Source: Aurantiacibacter rhizosphaerae (lineage in GTDB: Bacteria > Pseudomonadota > Alphaproteobacteria > Sphingomonadales > Sphingomonadaceae). From it: DNA of 64,000 nucleotides. The stretch spans positions 496,001 to 560,000 of the forward strand of contig NZ_WUBR01000002.1 of NCBI RefSeq assembly GCF_009807005.1. Reading direction: 5' to 3'. Of this stretch, positions 37,854-47,008 are shown piece by piece (the stretch's first letter is position 1; every line of letters begins with the position of its first letter). A program made the translations under genes and the position numbers. The notes beneath the pieces are model-generated. The model worked only from the letters and a program-made list of their open reading frames with translations. It had not been told where the DNA came from and made no database searches.

Positions 37854-39170
37854 ATGCGACATATTGCCATAATCGGCTCCGGCCCCGCAGGTTATTACAC
37901 AGCAGAAGCTGCGCAAAAGCACTTTGGCGATGATGTGCGCGTGGATATTTTCGACAAGTTACCAGTACCTTACGGCCTGATCCGTACAGGCGTTGCGCCC
38001 GATCACCAATCGATAAAAGGCGTCTCGCGCCGCTATGAAAAAACCGCGCTGACAGAGAATGTCCGCTTCGTGGGCAATGCCGCCGTTGGCCAGGATATTT
38101 CCATCGCGCAATTGCAGGACATGTATGACGCCGTCGTCCTGGCAACGGGCGCGCCGAAGGATCGGGATCTGGGCATTGCCGGAGAAGATCTTTCCAATAT
38201 TTTCGGCAGTGCCGCCTTTGTCGGCTGGTACAATGGCCACCCGCAATTTGCAGATCTCAACCCCGATTTGTCAGGGCAAACGGCGGTGGTGATCGGCATG
38301 GGCAATGTGGCGCTGGATGTCGCGCGCATGCTTTCGAAAAAAGGGGCCGAATTCGATGGATCGGACATTGTCGGCCACGCGCTGAATGCGCTGGAAGGCA
38401 GCAATATTGACCGGATAATTCTGCTGGGGCGGCGCGGCCCGCATCAGATCATGATGACGCCGAAGGAGCTGGGCGAACTGGGCCGGCTGGATCATGCCGC
38501 GCCGCATATCGACAAGAATGATCTGCCCGATGAGGCGGAGGACGCCATTCTGGAGCCGGGCCTGCGCAAATCCGTTGCCATCCTGCGAGAATTTGCCGCC
38601 ACGCCAGAACATATTCGCGGCGAAAAACGCATCGCGGTGGAATTTGCCTTCTTCGCCCAGCCCAAGGCCATCATCGGGGATGGCAAGGTAGAGGCGATCG
38701 AGGTGGAGCAAACCCGACTGGAAAGAGGCCGCGCGGTCGGCACCGGCAAGGTAGAGAGGCTGCCGGCCGACCTTGTCATCAGTTGTATCGGCTATCGCAC
38801 GGCGCCCATTCCCGGCGTGCCTTTTGACGAGCGCGCAGGCCGTTTCGCCAATGACGAGGGGCGCATCCTGCCGGGGCTATACTGCGTTGGCTGGGCACGC
38901 CGTGGGCCATCGGGCACGATTGGCACGAACAAGCCGGATGGCTTTGCAATCGTTGAGAAAATCGTTGCTGACCTGGAAGACGGCACTATCGGCAGCGGGC
39001 GCAAGGAAGGCCGCCAGGCGTTCGATGCCTTCGCCGCCGAAAATGGGCTGGACGTGGTGACCTTCCGCGATTGGAAAAAGATCGAGGAAGCCGAAGCCAT
39101 GGCAGCCCGCGAAGGCTCCCCACGCGAGAAATTCGTCGATATCGAGGCGATGATCAGGGCCGTGAACTGA
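37854..39170 (+). CDS. Ferredoxin--NADP+ reductase, adrenodoxin reductase type
   Basis: The 438-residue flavoprotein starts MRHIAIIGSGPAGYYTAE (FAD loop). It contains PYGLIRTGVAPDH, the NADP loop IGMGNVALDVARML, LGRRGPHQIMMTPKELGEL, and the C-terminal WARRGPSGTIGTNKPDG with the second FAD contact. These features define the FprA/adrenodoxin reductase family, which reduces ferredoxin with NADPH (or the reverse). ATG 37845 would add three residues; neither start has a clear ribosome site. The gene stands alone between two minus-strand genes. Confidence 0.92.
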   Translation: MRHIAIIGSGPAGYYTAEAAQKHFGDDVRVDIFDKLPVPYGLIRTGVAPDHQSIKGVSRRYEKTALTENVRFVGNAAVGQDISIAQLQDMYDAVVLATGAPKDRDLGIAGEDLSNIFGSAAFVGWYNGHPQFADLNPDLSGQTAVVIGMGNVALDVARMLSKKGAEFDGSDIVGHALNALEGSNIDRIILLGRRGPHQIMMTPKELGELGRLDHAAPHIDKNDLPDEAEDAILEPGLRKSVAILREFAATPEHIRGEKRIAVEFAFFAQPKAIIGDGKVEAIEVEQTRLERGRAVGTGKVERLPADLVISCIGYRTAPIPGVPFDERAGRFANDEGRILPGLYCVGWARRGPSGTIGTNKPDGFAIVEKIVADLEDGTIGSGRKEGRQAFDAFAAENGLDVVTFRDWKKIEEAEAMAAREGSPREKFVDIEAMIRAVN

Positions 39171-39228
39171 GGCCCACCTCAAGGCAGACGCCATCCCTGG
39201 AGCAATTTCCGGGAATGGCAAAGCCGGC

Positions 39229-40356
39229 TTACACCCGCATCGGCATCAGCACGTACAGTGCCGGGCTGCCTTCATCCTTGCGGATCAGCGTAGGCGCACC
39301 GGCATCGGCAAAGTGCATTTCCACCGTGTCGGAATCAATCTGGTGAAGAATGTCCTTCAGGTAGCCGGCGTTGAAACCGATTTCCAAAGCGTCTGACGCA
39401 TATTGGGAGGATACTTCTTCCACCGCATTGCCATTGTCCGGGCTGGTAACGGTCAGCGTAACCTTGTCGTTTTCCAGGCCCATCTTCACGGCACGGGTCT
39501 TCTCGGTGGCGATGGTGGCCACGCGGTCCACGCCGGAAAACAGCGACTTGGGATCGACCTTCAGCAGCTTGTCATTGCCCGTGGGGATCACGCGGCTGTA
39601 ATCAGGGAAGGTGCCGTCAATCAGCTTGCTGGTGAGCACCACGCCGCCCGCGCCGCCAAGGGTGAAACGGATCTTGGACGGGCTTAGATCGATGGAGACA
39701 TTGCCTTCCATCGCTTCTTCCAGAAGCTTGCGCAGTTCTGCCACGGCTTTGCGCGGCACGATCACGTCAGGCATGCCTTCGGCGCCTGCAGGGCGATCCA
39801 GCGTATAGCGCGCCAGGCGATGCCCGTCCGTGGCCGCGGCCTTCAGCACGGGCTTGTCCTCTTCCGCGACGTGGAAGAATATGCCGTTGAGGTAATAGCG
39901 CGTCTCCTCGGTGGAGATGGCAAAGCGCGTCCGGTCGATCAGCTCTGCCAGCGTGGCGGCGGGCAGTTCGAAACTGGTCGGCAGGTCGCCTTCCACGATC
40001 ACGGGGAAATCGTCGCGCGGCAAAGTGGGCAGCGAGAAGCGGCTTCGACCGGCCTTGATGGTCATGCGGTTTTCCGCAGTTTCCAGCGAGACCTGGCTGC
40101 CATCGGGCAGCTTACGCGCAATGTCGAACAGCAGGTGCGCGGAAACGGTGATCGCCCCGCCGCTATCCACGCTGCTGGCTTCCAGGCTTTCGACGACCTG
40201 CAGATCAAGGTCGGTCGCCATGACCTTCACATGGCCGCCCTCGTCCGCTTCGATCAGGACGTTGGAGAGGATGGGAATGGTATTCCGCCGCTCCACCACC
40301 GATTGGACGTGAGACAGGCAGCGCAGCAGTTTCGCGCGTTCGATGGTGGCCTTCAT
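39229..40356 (-). CDS. dnaN: DNA polymerase III beta sliding clamp
   Basis: The 375-residue protein has three clamp domains, starting MKATIERAKLLRCLSHVQSV and ending ALYVLMPMRV, the hydrophobic tail seen in DnaN. It holds the replicative polymerase on DNA. The ATG at 40356 follows AGGAAAG with 7-base spacing. dnaA and recF are not adjacent, as is usual in alphaproteobacteria. Confidence 0.98.
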   Translation of the reverse strand: MKATIERAKLLRCLSHVQSVVERRNTIPILSNVLIEADEGGHVKVMATDLDLQVVESLEASSVDSGGAITVSAHLLFDIARKLPDGSQVSLETAENRMTIKAGRSRFSLPTLPRDDFPVIVEGDLPTSFELPAATLAELIDRTRFAISTEETRYYLNGIFFHVAEEDKPVLKAAATDGHRLARYTLDRPAGAEGMPDVIVPRKAVAELRKLLEEAMEGNVSIDLSPSKIRFTLGGAGGVVLTSKLIDGTFPDYSRVIPTGNDKLLKVDPKSLFSGVDRVATIATEKTRAVKMGLENDKVTLTVTSPDNGNAVEEVSSQYASDALEIGFNAGYLKDILHQIDSDTVEMHFADAGAPTLIRKDEGSPALYVLMPMRV

Positions 40357-40523
40357 CGCAAATCTTTCCTCAAACTCTGACGCTGCGGTGCCGGAAAACC
40401 CGGATTCGCATGGCTGCGCCGGTAAATGATGCAAGACTATCCTTAGCGCAGGTGCATTTGCGGGCAAGGATTCGCAGGCCGCAGGACGGATTCCTTGGGG
40501 AAAAGTGGGAATTTCGAAACATT

Positions 40524-40550
40524 CCTCCCCGCCGCACCGCAACGGGGAGG
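40524..40550 (-). terminator. Probable terminator after fabG
   Basis: CCTCCCCG at 40524-40531 pairs with CGGGGAGG at 40543-40550 around an 11-base loop. It lies 8 bases after the fabG stop on the minus strand. The downstream tract (AATGTTT) has few T residues, so termination may be inefficient. Confidence 0.5.
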
Positions 40551-40557
40551 GAACGCA

Positions 40558-41310
40558 TCAGCCCAGCATCGCCATGCCGCCGTTCACATGCAGCACCTGG
40601 CCGGTCACGTAGTTCGCTTCTTTCGAGGCGAGATAGGCCACGGCAGCGCCGATATCGTCGCCCTCGCCCATGCGGCCCATGGGGATCCGAGTGTTGATCG
40701 CGTCCTTCTGCTTATCCTCCAGCGCATCCGTCATGGCCGAACGGATGAAGCCCGGCGCAACGCAGTTCACCGTGATGCCGCGCGCGGCCAGTTCCTGCGC
40801 CATGGAGCGGCTCATGCCGACGACGCCTGCCTTGGCGGCGCAATAGTTCATCTGGCCGGGGTTACCCGTGGCACCCACCACCGAAGTGATATTGATGATG
40901 CGGCCAAAGCGCGCCTTCACCATCGGGCGGGCGCTGGCGCGCATCAGGCGGAAGGTGGATTCAAGGTTGATCTTGATCACCTCGTCCCATTCCTCGTCCT
41001 TCATGCGCATCGCCAGATTATCGCGCGTGATGCCGGCGTTGTTCACCAGGATATCGACCTTGCCCAGCGTATCGATGGCAGCCGGGATCAGTTCCTCCAC
41101 CTGCGTGGTGTCAGACAGGTTGCAGGTGATCTCCACATGATCGCCGCCTACCTCTTCAATCAACTGCTCACGAAAAGCGCGCAGCTTGTCGGAATTGGAG
41201 CCGGACAGCGCCAGCCGCGCGCCCTGCCGCGCCAGGGCATAAGCGATGGACGATCCGATGCCGCCGCTGGCGCCGGTGACCAGCGCCGTCATTCCTTCGA
41301 GTGAAAACAT
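40558..41310 (-). CDS. fabG: 3-oxoacyl-[acyl-carrier-protein] reductase
   Basis: The 250-residue SDR has TGASGGIG, NNAG, Ser in TSVVGATG and the YCAAK catalytic pair, with the FabG-type ending VTGQVLHVNGGMAMLG. It reduces 3-oxoacyl-ACP with NADPH in fatty-acid elongation. The ATG is two bases after the fabD stop, and the fabD-fabG order supports the assignment over a generic SDR. A TTG two codons upstream would overlap fabD. Confidence 0.96.
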   Translation of the reverse strand: MFSLEGMTALVTGASGGIGSSIAYALARQGARLALSGSNSDKLRAFREQLIEEVGGDHVEITCNLSDTTQVEELIPAAIDTLGKVDILVNNAGITRDNLAMRMKDEEWDEVIKINLESTFRLMRASARPMVKARFGRIINITSVVGATGNPGQMNYCAAKAGVVGMSRSMAQELAARGITVNCVAPGFIRSAMTDALEDKQKDAINTRIPMGRMGEGDDIGAAVAYLASKEANYVTGQVLHVNGGMAMLG

Positions 41311-41312
41311 GG

Positions 41313-42245
41313 TCAAACCTCCTTCGCCAGCGCTTCGATATCGTCCATCGTCATCACGCTGGTGACGGTGGCATCGGGTGCGATCTTGCGGATCATCGGG
41401 CCCAGCACCTTGCCGCCCAGTTCGATGAATTGGGTAACGCCTGCTTCCTGCATGGCCAGCATGCTTTCGCGCCAGCGCACGCGGCCGGTGATCTGCTCCA
41501 CCAGCAGGTCCCTCTCCGTGGCAGGATCGGTAACCTCGGCAGCGGTGACATTGGCATAGAGTGGCAGACGGAAAGCCTGCGGCGGCACATCATTCAGCGC
41601 AAAATTCATGCGCTGCGCGGCGGGCTGCATCAGCGAACAGTGGAAAGGTGCCGACACCGGCAGCTTCACCGCGCGCTTGCAGCCGTGGTCCTTCGCCATG
41701 GCAACCGCGCGATCAATCGCCTCGGCATGGCCGGACAGCACCACCTGGCCGGGATCATTGTCATTCGCGACCTCGCAAACCTGTCCTTCCGCAGCGGCAT
41801 CGGCCAGCGCCTGCGCCTTTTCCAGATCCGCACCCAGCAATGCGCACATCGAACCCAGCCCGATGGGCACCGCGTCCTGCATGGCAATGCCGCGCGTGCG
41901 CAGCAATTTCGACGTGTCGGTAAGGCTGAAAGCGCCGACAGACGCCAGCGCGGAATATTCACCCAGCGAATGGCCGGCGACAGCGTCCCCCTTCTCCGAA
42001 AGCGAGAAGCCGCCATCTTCGAGAATGCGCACCACGGCCATGGAATTGGCCATGATCGCGGGCTGGGCATTTGCCGTCATCGTCAGTTCGGATTCGGGCC
42101 CTTCGGCCATCAGCCGGTAAAGGTTCTGGCTCAGCGCCTCGTCCACCTCTCCGAACACTTCGCGCGCGATGCTGCTGGCTTCGGCAAGATCTGTGCCCAT
42201 GCCGATTTTCTGGCTTCCCTGACCGGGAAAAACGAAAGCAATCAT
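41313..42245 (-). CDS. fabD: Malonyl-CoA:ACP transacylase
   Basis: The 310-residue protein starts with FVFPGQGSQKIGMG, carries the nucleophile Ser in AGHSLGEYSAL and the catalytic His in VSAPFHCSLM. It loads malonyl onto ACP for fatty-acid synthesis. It is co-transcribed with fabG, 2 bases downstream. acpP and fabF are not in the window. Confidence 0.97.
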   Translation of the reverse strand: MIAFVFPGQGSQKIGMGTDLAEASSIAREVFGEVDEALSQNLYRLMAEGPESELTMTANAQPAIMANSMAVVRILEDGGFSLSEKGDAVAGHSLGEYSALASVGAFSLTDTSKLLRTRGIAMQDAVPIGLGSMCALLGADLEKAQALADAAAEGQVCEVANDNDPGQVVLSGHAEAIDRAVAMAKDHGCKRAVKLPVSAPFHCSLMQPAAQRMNFALNDVPPQAFRLPLYANVTAAEVTDPATERDLLVEQITGRVRWRESMLAMQEAGVTQFIELGGKVLGPMIRKIAPDATVTSVMTMDDIEALAKEV

Positions 42246-42271
42246 TGTGTCTCCTTCTCTCCCGCGTGGGA

Positions 42272-43102
42272 CTATGCCCCGTGCGCGCCTTTCGCAACAC
42301 CGAAGGGCACAATCGCATTGGCCGCATCATGGCCAATATCGGCGCGGCCAAGGTAGGCAATGCCGCTGCGCTTGCACCAATAGCGGGCAATCTCTTCCTC
42401 GTTCATGCCAAAGGGCCGGTCGTTTTCCGGCACATGGCTGATGCGCCCCAGCCGCAATCCGGCGATATTGCGAAGGTGCTGCGTGATGTGAAAGAACAGG
42501 CGGTCCACGGCGTAATGATGCTCCGCCACCTCCTCCACCAGCACGACATGGCCGGAAAGGTCTGGCATCAGATCCGTGCCGCACAGCATGGCCAGTGTCA
42601 TCAGGTTGAACGCTACGGTGGGACGGTCGTCCAGCCCGCTCTCCAGCGGCACATCCTGACCTGACAGGAAGCGCAGCACGCGGCGCACCGCATCCTCCCC
42701 GCCATCGCGGCGGATATCGCCTGCCAGCGGCCCGTGGACGGGCTTGCCGATGCCATTGCGATAGAGCGCGCCCAGCATGGTGCCGGCATCGGAATAGCCG
42801 AGATAGGTCTTCTCCCGCGCAGGCTTCTCAAGTGCAGCAATGGCAGGCGCGGCGATCCGGTTGGCGCCGTATCCGCCCATGGCGAACCAGATCGCTTCCA
42901 CTTCGGGATCATTGGCCGTGGTGACGAAAGCTTCCGCCCGCATATCGTCATCCCCGGCGAAATGGCCATGCTTTTCAAAACATTGCGGGTGGAATTGAAG
43001 TTCCACCTCAGGAAACTCTGCCTGGGCTAGGGAAAGGACGGCAGCGGCCCGTTCACGGCGAATGGGCTTTCCGGGGCAAAGGCAGGTTATGCGTGTTGTC
43101 AT
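42272..43102 (-). CDS. LD-carboxypeptidase (S66 family)
   Basis: The 276-residue protein has the S66 pattern: CLCPGKPIRRE near the start, MGGYGANRIA (the nucleophile region of family members usually reads GGYG..R), GYSDAGTMLGAL, and VLVEEVAEHHYAVDRLFFHI with the catalytic Glu. A C-terminal His belongs to the triad. LdcA-type enzymes remove the terminal D-Ala from muropeptide tetrapeptides in the cytoplasm. The canonical nucleophile Ser is not obvious in the GGYG block, so activity needs confirmation. It is divergent from a Mur ligase gene 58 bases away. Confidence 0.75.
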   Translation of the reverse strand: MTTRITCLCPGKPIRRERAAAVLSLAQAEFPEVELQFHPQCFEKHGHFAGDDDMRAEAFVTTANDPEVEAIWFAMGGYGANRIAAPAIAALEKPAREKTYLGYSDAGTMLGALYRNGIGKPVHGPLAGDIRRDGGEDAVRRVLRFLSGQDVPLESGLDDRPTVAFNLMTLAMLCGTDLMPDLSGHVVLVEEVAEHHYAVDRLFFHITQHLRNIAGLRLGRISHVPENDRPFGMNEEEIARYWCKRSGIAYLGRADIGHDAANAIVPFGVAKGAHGA

Positions 43103-43160
43103 CCAGACTTCTCTAACATCCGCTTCACAAAGTGCCACGTCCCGCATAATCACTTCCCCC

Positions 43161-44576
43161 ATGAATGAATCGAAAAGCGTTTTGGCCCCGTCCTATTTCT
43201 TCTGCGGTATCGGAGGATCGGGGATGCTGCCGCTTGCCCAGATCGTGAAGGGATTGGGTGCCGAGGTTGGCGGATCGGATCGCAGCCGGGATCAGGGGCG
43301 CACTTCGGAAAAATTCGATTGGCTCGAATCGCACGGGTTCCAGCTTTTCCCACAGGACGGCAGCGGCTTGCACAGCGGGGAGCAGGTGCTGGTCGCCAGT
43401 GCCGCAATCGAGGATACCGTGCCGGAAATTGCGCGCGCCAAGGCACTTGGCTGCCCGCGTGTTACCCGTGCGGAGCTGCTCTCTCGCCTGTTCAACGCCG
43501 CGCCTGTTTCGCTGGCGATTGGCGGCACCAGCGGCAAATCCACCACCACGGCGATGCTGGGCTGGATCATAGAATGCGCCGGTCGCAAGCCCACGATCAT
43601 GAACGGCGCGGTGATGAAAAATTTCACCGGCCCCGCAAATCCCTTCGCCAGCGCCGCTGTCGGCAAGGGCGGCGTCTTCGTCAGCGAGGTGGATGAAAGC
43701 GACGGCTCCATCGCGCTTTACAACCCCACAGTGGCAGTGCTGCTTAATGTCAGCCTTGATCACAAGAGCATGGAGGAATTGCGCCAGCTTTTCGGCGATT
43801 TCCTCCGCCGGGCGCAAACCGCCGTCGTCAATCTGGATGATGACGATGCAGAATTCCTGGCCGAGAAGTGCAAATCGGTCATCTCCTTCGCGATCGACAA
43901 TCCCAGGGCAACCTTCGGGATCGAGCCGGGCACCATCGTTGAAAGTGAGGACGAGACGGACGCCCTGCTGGTGGATCGCCGCACGGACACCGGCCATTCG
44001 CTGCGCCTGCCGATGCCGGGACGTCACAATCTGGAGAACGCGCTGGCCGCCATCGCGGCAGCAGTTGCCGCGGGCGTGAACGTGCACGATGCGGCGATGG
44101 CGCTGGCCAGTTTCAAGGGACTTGCCCGCCGTTTCGACGTGATCGGCACCAGCGAAAACGGCGTGACCGTGATCGACGATTTCGGCCACAATCCTGAGAA
44201 AGCCCGCGCCACGCTGCGCACGCTGAAATCACAGGAAGGCCGCGTGATCGCTTTCTTCCAGCCGCATGGTTACGGCCCGTTGAAACAGATGGGCCGCGAA
44301 CTTGCGCAGACTTTCGCGCAGGAACTTGGGCCGGACGACATCACCATCATGTGCGCGCCAGTATATTTCGGCGGCACGGTGGACCGCAGCGTTGGCAGTG
44401 AACGGATCGTGGAACTGATCAACGATGCCGGCGGAAATGCGGAATACCACGAAACGCGCGAAGAGTGCGGGGATCGCATCGCAGAACTGGCGAAATCCGG
44501 GGACCGCGTGGCCGTGATGGGCGCACGTGACGATACTCTGACGGTGTTTGCGCAAGGTTTGCTGAAGCGGGTGTGA
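43161..44576 (+). CDS. Mur ligase family protein, MurC/Mpl-like
   Basis: The 471-residue protein has an N-terminal dinucleotide-type loop (FFCGIGGSGMLPLA), the ATP loop IGGTSGKSTTTAM, the Mur central motif (VFVSEVDESDG), LNVSLDHKS, and the C-terminal domain with GRHNLENALAA, GLARRFDVIG and VIDDFGHNPEKA. It is MurC-like, but the divergent LD-carboxypeptidase suggests an Mpl-like role, joining recycled tripeptide to UDP-MurNAc. The main murC belongs in the dcw cluster, which is absent here. ATG 43161 was chosen; the stop overlaps the next GTG. Confidence 0.8.
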   Translation: MNESKSVLAPSYFFCGIGGSGMLPLAQIVKGLGAEVGGSDRSRDQGRTSEKFDWLESHGFQLFPQDGSGLHSGEQVLVASAAIEDTVPEIARAKALGCPRVTRAELLSRLFNAAPVSLAIGGTSGKSTTTAMLGWIIECAGRKPTIMNGAVMKNFTGPANPFASAAVGKGGVFVSEVDESDGSIALYNPTVAVLLNVSLDHKSMEELRQLFGDFLRRAQTAVVNLDDDDAEFLAEKCKSVISFAIDNPRATFGIEPGTIVESEDETDALLVDRRTDTGHSLRLPMPGRHNLENALAAIAAAVAAGVNVHDAAMALASFKGLARRFDVIGTSENGVTVIDDFGHNPEKARATLRTLKSQEGRVIAFFQPHGYGPLKQMGRELAQTFAQELGPDDITIMCAPVYFGGTVDRSVGSERIVELINDAGGNAEYHETREECGDRIAELAKSGDRVAVMGARDDTLTVFAQGLLKRV

Positions 44577-44869
44577 GCACCTACGCCAAGGCCTGGGTAT
44601 TCAATGGCGTCTGGACGCTGTTTGCACTGTGCGGCCTTGCCGGGCTCTACTTTCGATGGGTTGGCGGCAAAGACGATGATCTCCTGCTGCTTATAGGTAT
44701 CGCGGGCTATCTAGCCTGCTTCTTCCTTGCTGGCTCTTTTCCAAAATGTCCGAACTGTGATGAGCCGGTGAATGATGCCCACATCGCCGGGGATAGCAGG
44801 AATGGTCATGTCGTACGCCCTGACCGCCCGCCCAGAACATGCGGATATTGCGGGCAGGATCTCACCTGA
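44573..44869 (+). CDS. Small membrane protein with zinc-ribbon-like Cys pairs
   Basis: The 98-residue protein has two hydrophobic helices (about residues 8-28 and 38-56) and a C-terminal segment with two CxxC pairs (FPKCPNCDEP and RTCGYCGQDL), which can bind zinc. GTG 44573 overlaps the Mur ligase stop (GTGTGA). No family was recognised. Translation coupling suggests a link to the Mur ligase gene, but that is inference. Confidence 0.7.
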   Translation: MSTYAKAWVFNGVWTLFALCGLAGLYFRWVGGKDDDLLLLIGIAGYLACFFLAGSFPKCPNCDEPVNDAHIAGDSRNGHVVRPDRPPRTCGYCGQDLT

Positions 44870-44940
44870 AAGCCTTTGGCAAGGGTTGGCGGCTATGCTT
44901 GCCCTCGAAACCGTAATCACTCAGCAATTACTCAGGGACA

Positions 44941-45255
44941 ATGAGTCGCACCATGCAGAAAAGTTATCGCCAGTCAGGCGTCGGCATGCTGGATGCGGCA
45001 CCCGGCACCTACATGGTTCACGCCTATTTCGATGATAATCAGGTTGAACTGATCAAGAGCAATATCCTGGGCTGGCAGGTGGGGCAGGATCGGCGGCTTA
45101 CCCCTCTGGTGCTGGACCCGCGCGCCGTGGATGATGAGGGCTGGGTTATCCAGCACCCCGATGGCAGGATCGAATCCGAGGATGGCCGCAATTGGCCGAG
45201 TGAGGATGCCTGGCTGACAAGCCAGCGCCGCGAAAGGCGCCGCGACGCGGCCTGA
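44941..45255 (+). CDS. Conserved-looking hypothetical protein
   Basis: The 104-residue soluble protein is rich in Asp and Trp, has no signal peptide, and has an Arg-rich tail (SQRRERRRDAA). I recognise no domain. The ATG at 44941 follows CAGGGACA, a weak ribosome site. Codon use agrees with neighbours, which supports it as a real gene. It ends 32 bases before the convergent DUF808 gene. Confidence 0.6.
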   Translation: MSRTMQKSYRQSGVGMLDAAPGTYMVHAYFDDNQVELIKSNILGWQVGQDRRLTPLVLDPRAVDDEGWVIQHPDGRIESEDGRNWPSEDAWLTSQRRERRRDAA

Positions 45256-45287
45256 GGCCAGCCTTAACCTATCCCCTGGCGTTCAAC

Positions 45288-46235
45288 TCAGTGGCCGGCC
45301 CCGGTTTCGTGACCCAGGCCGAATATCTTGTGCAGCACGAAGAAGATCACGCCGCCCAGCAGCAGGCCGGTGATCGCAGAGAATCCGGCAAAGGTTAGCC
45401 AGCCGAACAGGCCGCCCGCAATCGCGGAGACGCCGTGCTCAATGCCTTCCACCCAGTGCTCCGGCCCGGCGATGCCGATTTCGGCAAGGCCATGCAGGAT
45501 AATGCCGCCGCCAACCCACAGCATGGCGATGGTGCCGATGAAGCTCAGCGCGATCAGCAGCTTGGGCATGGCCGACAGCAGCATCTGGCCAAACTTGCGG
45601 CTTGCGTTGCTGCCGCCTTCTTTCTTCAGATGCAGGCCGATGTCGTCCATCTTCACGATCAGGCCGACAGCGCCATAGACGAATACCGTCACGGCAACGC
45701 CCACGATGGCCAGCACGCCGGCGCGCGTAATCAGGTCTTCTGCGGCGACCTCATTCAGAGTGATCGCCATGATCTCTGCCGAAAGGATCAGGTCCGTGCG
45801 GATGGCCCCCGATGTCCTTTGCTTTTCGAAAGCGGCGGGGTCCTCGATCACGTCATCCACCGTCTTGCCGTGCTTTTCTCCGCCCAGCTTCTCGATGACC
45901 TTTTCCGCGCCTTCGTAGGAAAGGTAGGCCCCGCCCAGCATCAGGATGAAGACGATCGCCTGCGGAAGAAACTCACTCAAAAGCAAGGCACCCGGCAGCA
46001 GGATCAGCAGCTTGTTCTTCAAACTGCCCTTGGTGATGTTCCAGATAATCGGCAGCTCTCGCGCAGGCGAAAGCCCGGTCACATAGCTGGGCGTGACGGC
46101 GGCATCGTCGATCACCACGCCTGCCGTCTTTGACCCGGCGCGGCCTGCGGCGGCGGCGATGTCATCAACGCTGGCAGAAGCGGTGCGGGCGATGATCGAA
46201 ACGTCGTCTAGCAGGGCTACGAGGCCACCTGGCAT
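45288..46235 (-). CDS. DUF808 family inner-membrane protein (YedI-like)
   Basis: The 315-residue protein starts MPGGLVALLDDVSIIAR, the highly conserved DUF808 N-terminus, and continues with DDAAVTPSYVTGLSPARELPII and five or six hydrophobic segments, ending in a His-rich tail (GHETGAGH). The family is related to YedI of E. coli and is uncharacterised. GGAG sits 6 to 9 bases before the ATG. Confidence 0.88.
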   Translation of the reverse strand: MPGGLVALLDDVSIIARTASASVDDIAAAAGRAGSKTAGVVIDDAAVTPSYVTGLSPARELPIIWNITKGSLKNKLLILLPGALLLSEFLPQAIVFILMLGGAYLSYEGAEKVIEKLGGEKHGKTVDDVIEDPAAFEKQRTSGAIRTDLILSAEIMAITLNEVAAEDLITRAGVLAIVGVAVTVFVYGAVGLIVKMDDIGLHLKKEGGSNASRKFGQMLLSAMPKLLIALSFIGTIAMLWVGGGIILHGLAEIGIAGPEHWVEGIEHGVSAIAGGLFGWLTFAGFSAITGLLLGGVIFFVLHKIFGLGHETGAGH

Positions 46236-46309
46236 GGAATTCTCCGGTCAGATTATTGGTGAATGCTGGTGTGCCAACGCTTGGAAGGCCTGGGAAGTGC
46301 CCGGCGCAA

Positions 46310-46822
46310 TCATTCCACGCGATAGATCGCGATTTGCACGGCGGGCACGGGATGGTTTTCGGCCATCTGCAACTGGCCGACGAATACGCCCTGCCCCAGC
46401 CACTGATAATCGCCCATCGGCGGCTCGAAACTGGGGCTGGTGAAGACAGGCGGCCTGCTGCCATCTGCGGGCGGGCAGATGGTGGCGCGGTTGATCACGT
46501 TGATAAGGGCGCCATCATCGGTTTCGATGAAATAGTCGGCCTCCAGATCCGTGCAGCCATCGGGCCGGTCTATCTGCCAGTCCCACGCCCCGCCCCGCAC
46601 GGTGCCGTTGATGCCTTCGCCTTCCACCTGTCCGCCGGTGATGGGGATGAAGCGGCGGGCACCGCGCACGGTTTCGCCCACGTCCACGGCCTCGTCAATT
46701 TCGGCGGTAATGGTAAAGACATGGGTGAGCTGCGGTGCCTCCTGCGCGGCGGCTGGCGCGGCAAGGGCGATGGTGGCAGCAGTGGCGGCGGCAGCCGCGG
46801 CAGTGGCAATGTTGAAACGCAT
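46310..46822 (-). CDS. DUF3237 family secreted protein
   Basis: The 170-residue protein has a signal peptide (end APAAAQ) and a DUF3237 domain recognisable from RFIPITGGQVEG, GINGTVRGGAWDW, ADYFIETDDGALINVINR and the last strand YQWLGQGVFVGQ. The family is a small beta-barrel of unknown function. A good ribosome site (AGGAGAG, 7 bases) supports ATG 46822. Confidence 0.85.
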   Translation of the reverse strand: MRFNIATAAAAAATAATIALAAPAAAQEAPQLTHVFTITAEIDEAVDVGETVRGARRFIPITGGQVEGEGINGTVRGGAWDWQIDRPDGCTDLEADYFIETDDGALINVINRATICPPADGSRPPVFTSPSFEPPMGDYQWLGQGVFVGQLQMAENHPVPAVQIAIYRVE

Positions 46823-47008
46823 GTGTAAATCTCTCCTCGCGCCACACCTAACGCCGCTTGCATCTGGGCGCAATTGCGCTATGTGCGCGCCTTCCGCAGT
46901 ATCGGGCGAATGATCGTCGCCTGCGGATTTTAGAAGAAAGCCGGAGGGACGCGCACGGAATTCGCCGTGCCAATGTCAGCGATCGGCATGAATTGAAAGG
47001 AAGCGCAC

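Noticed and set aside
39171-39228. Imperfect hairpin after dnaN on the minus strand as terminator
   Set aside because: A 10-position stem has a mismatch and a wobble, and no T-run follows, so it is too weak to call.
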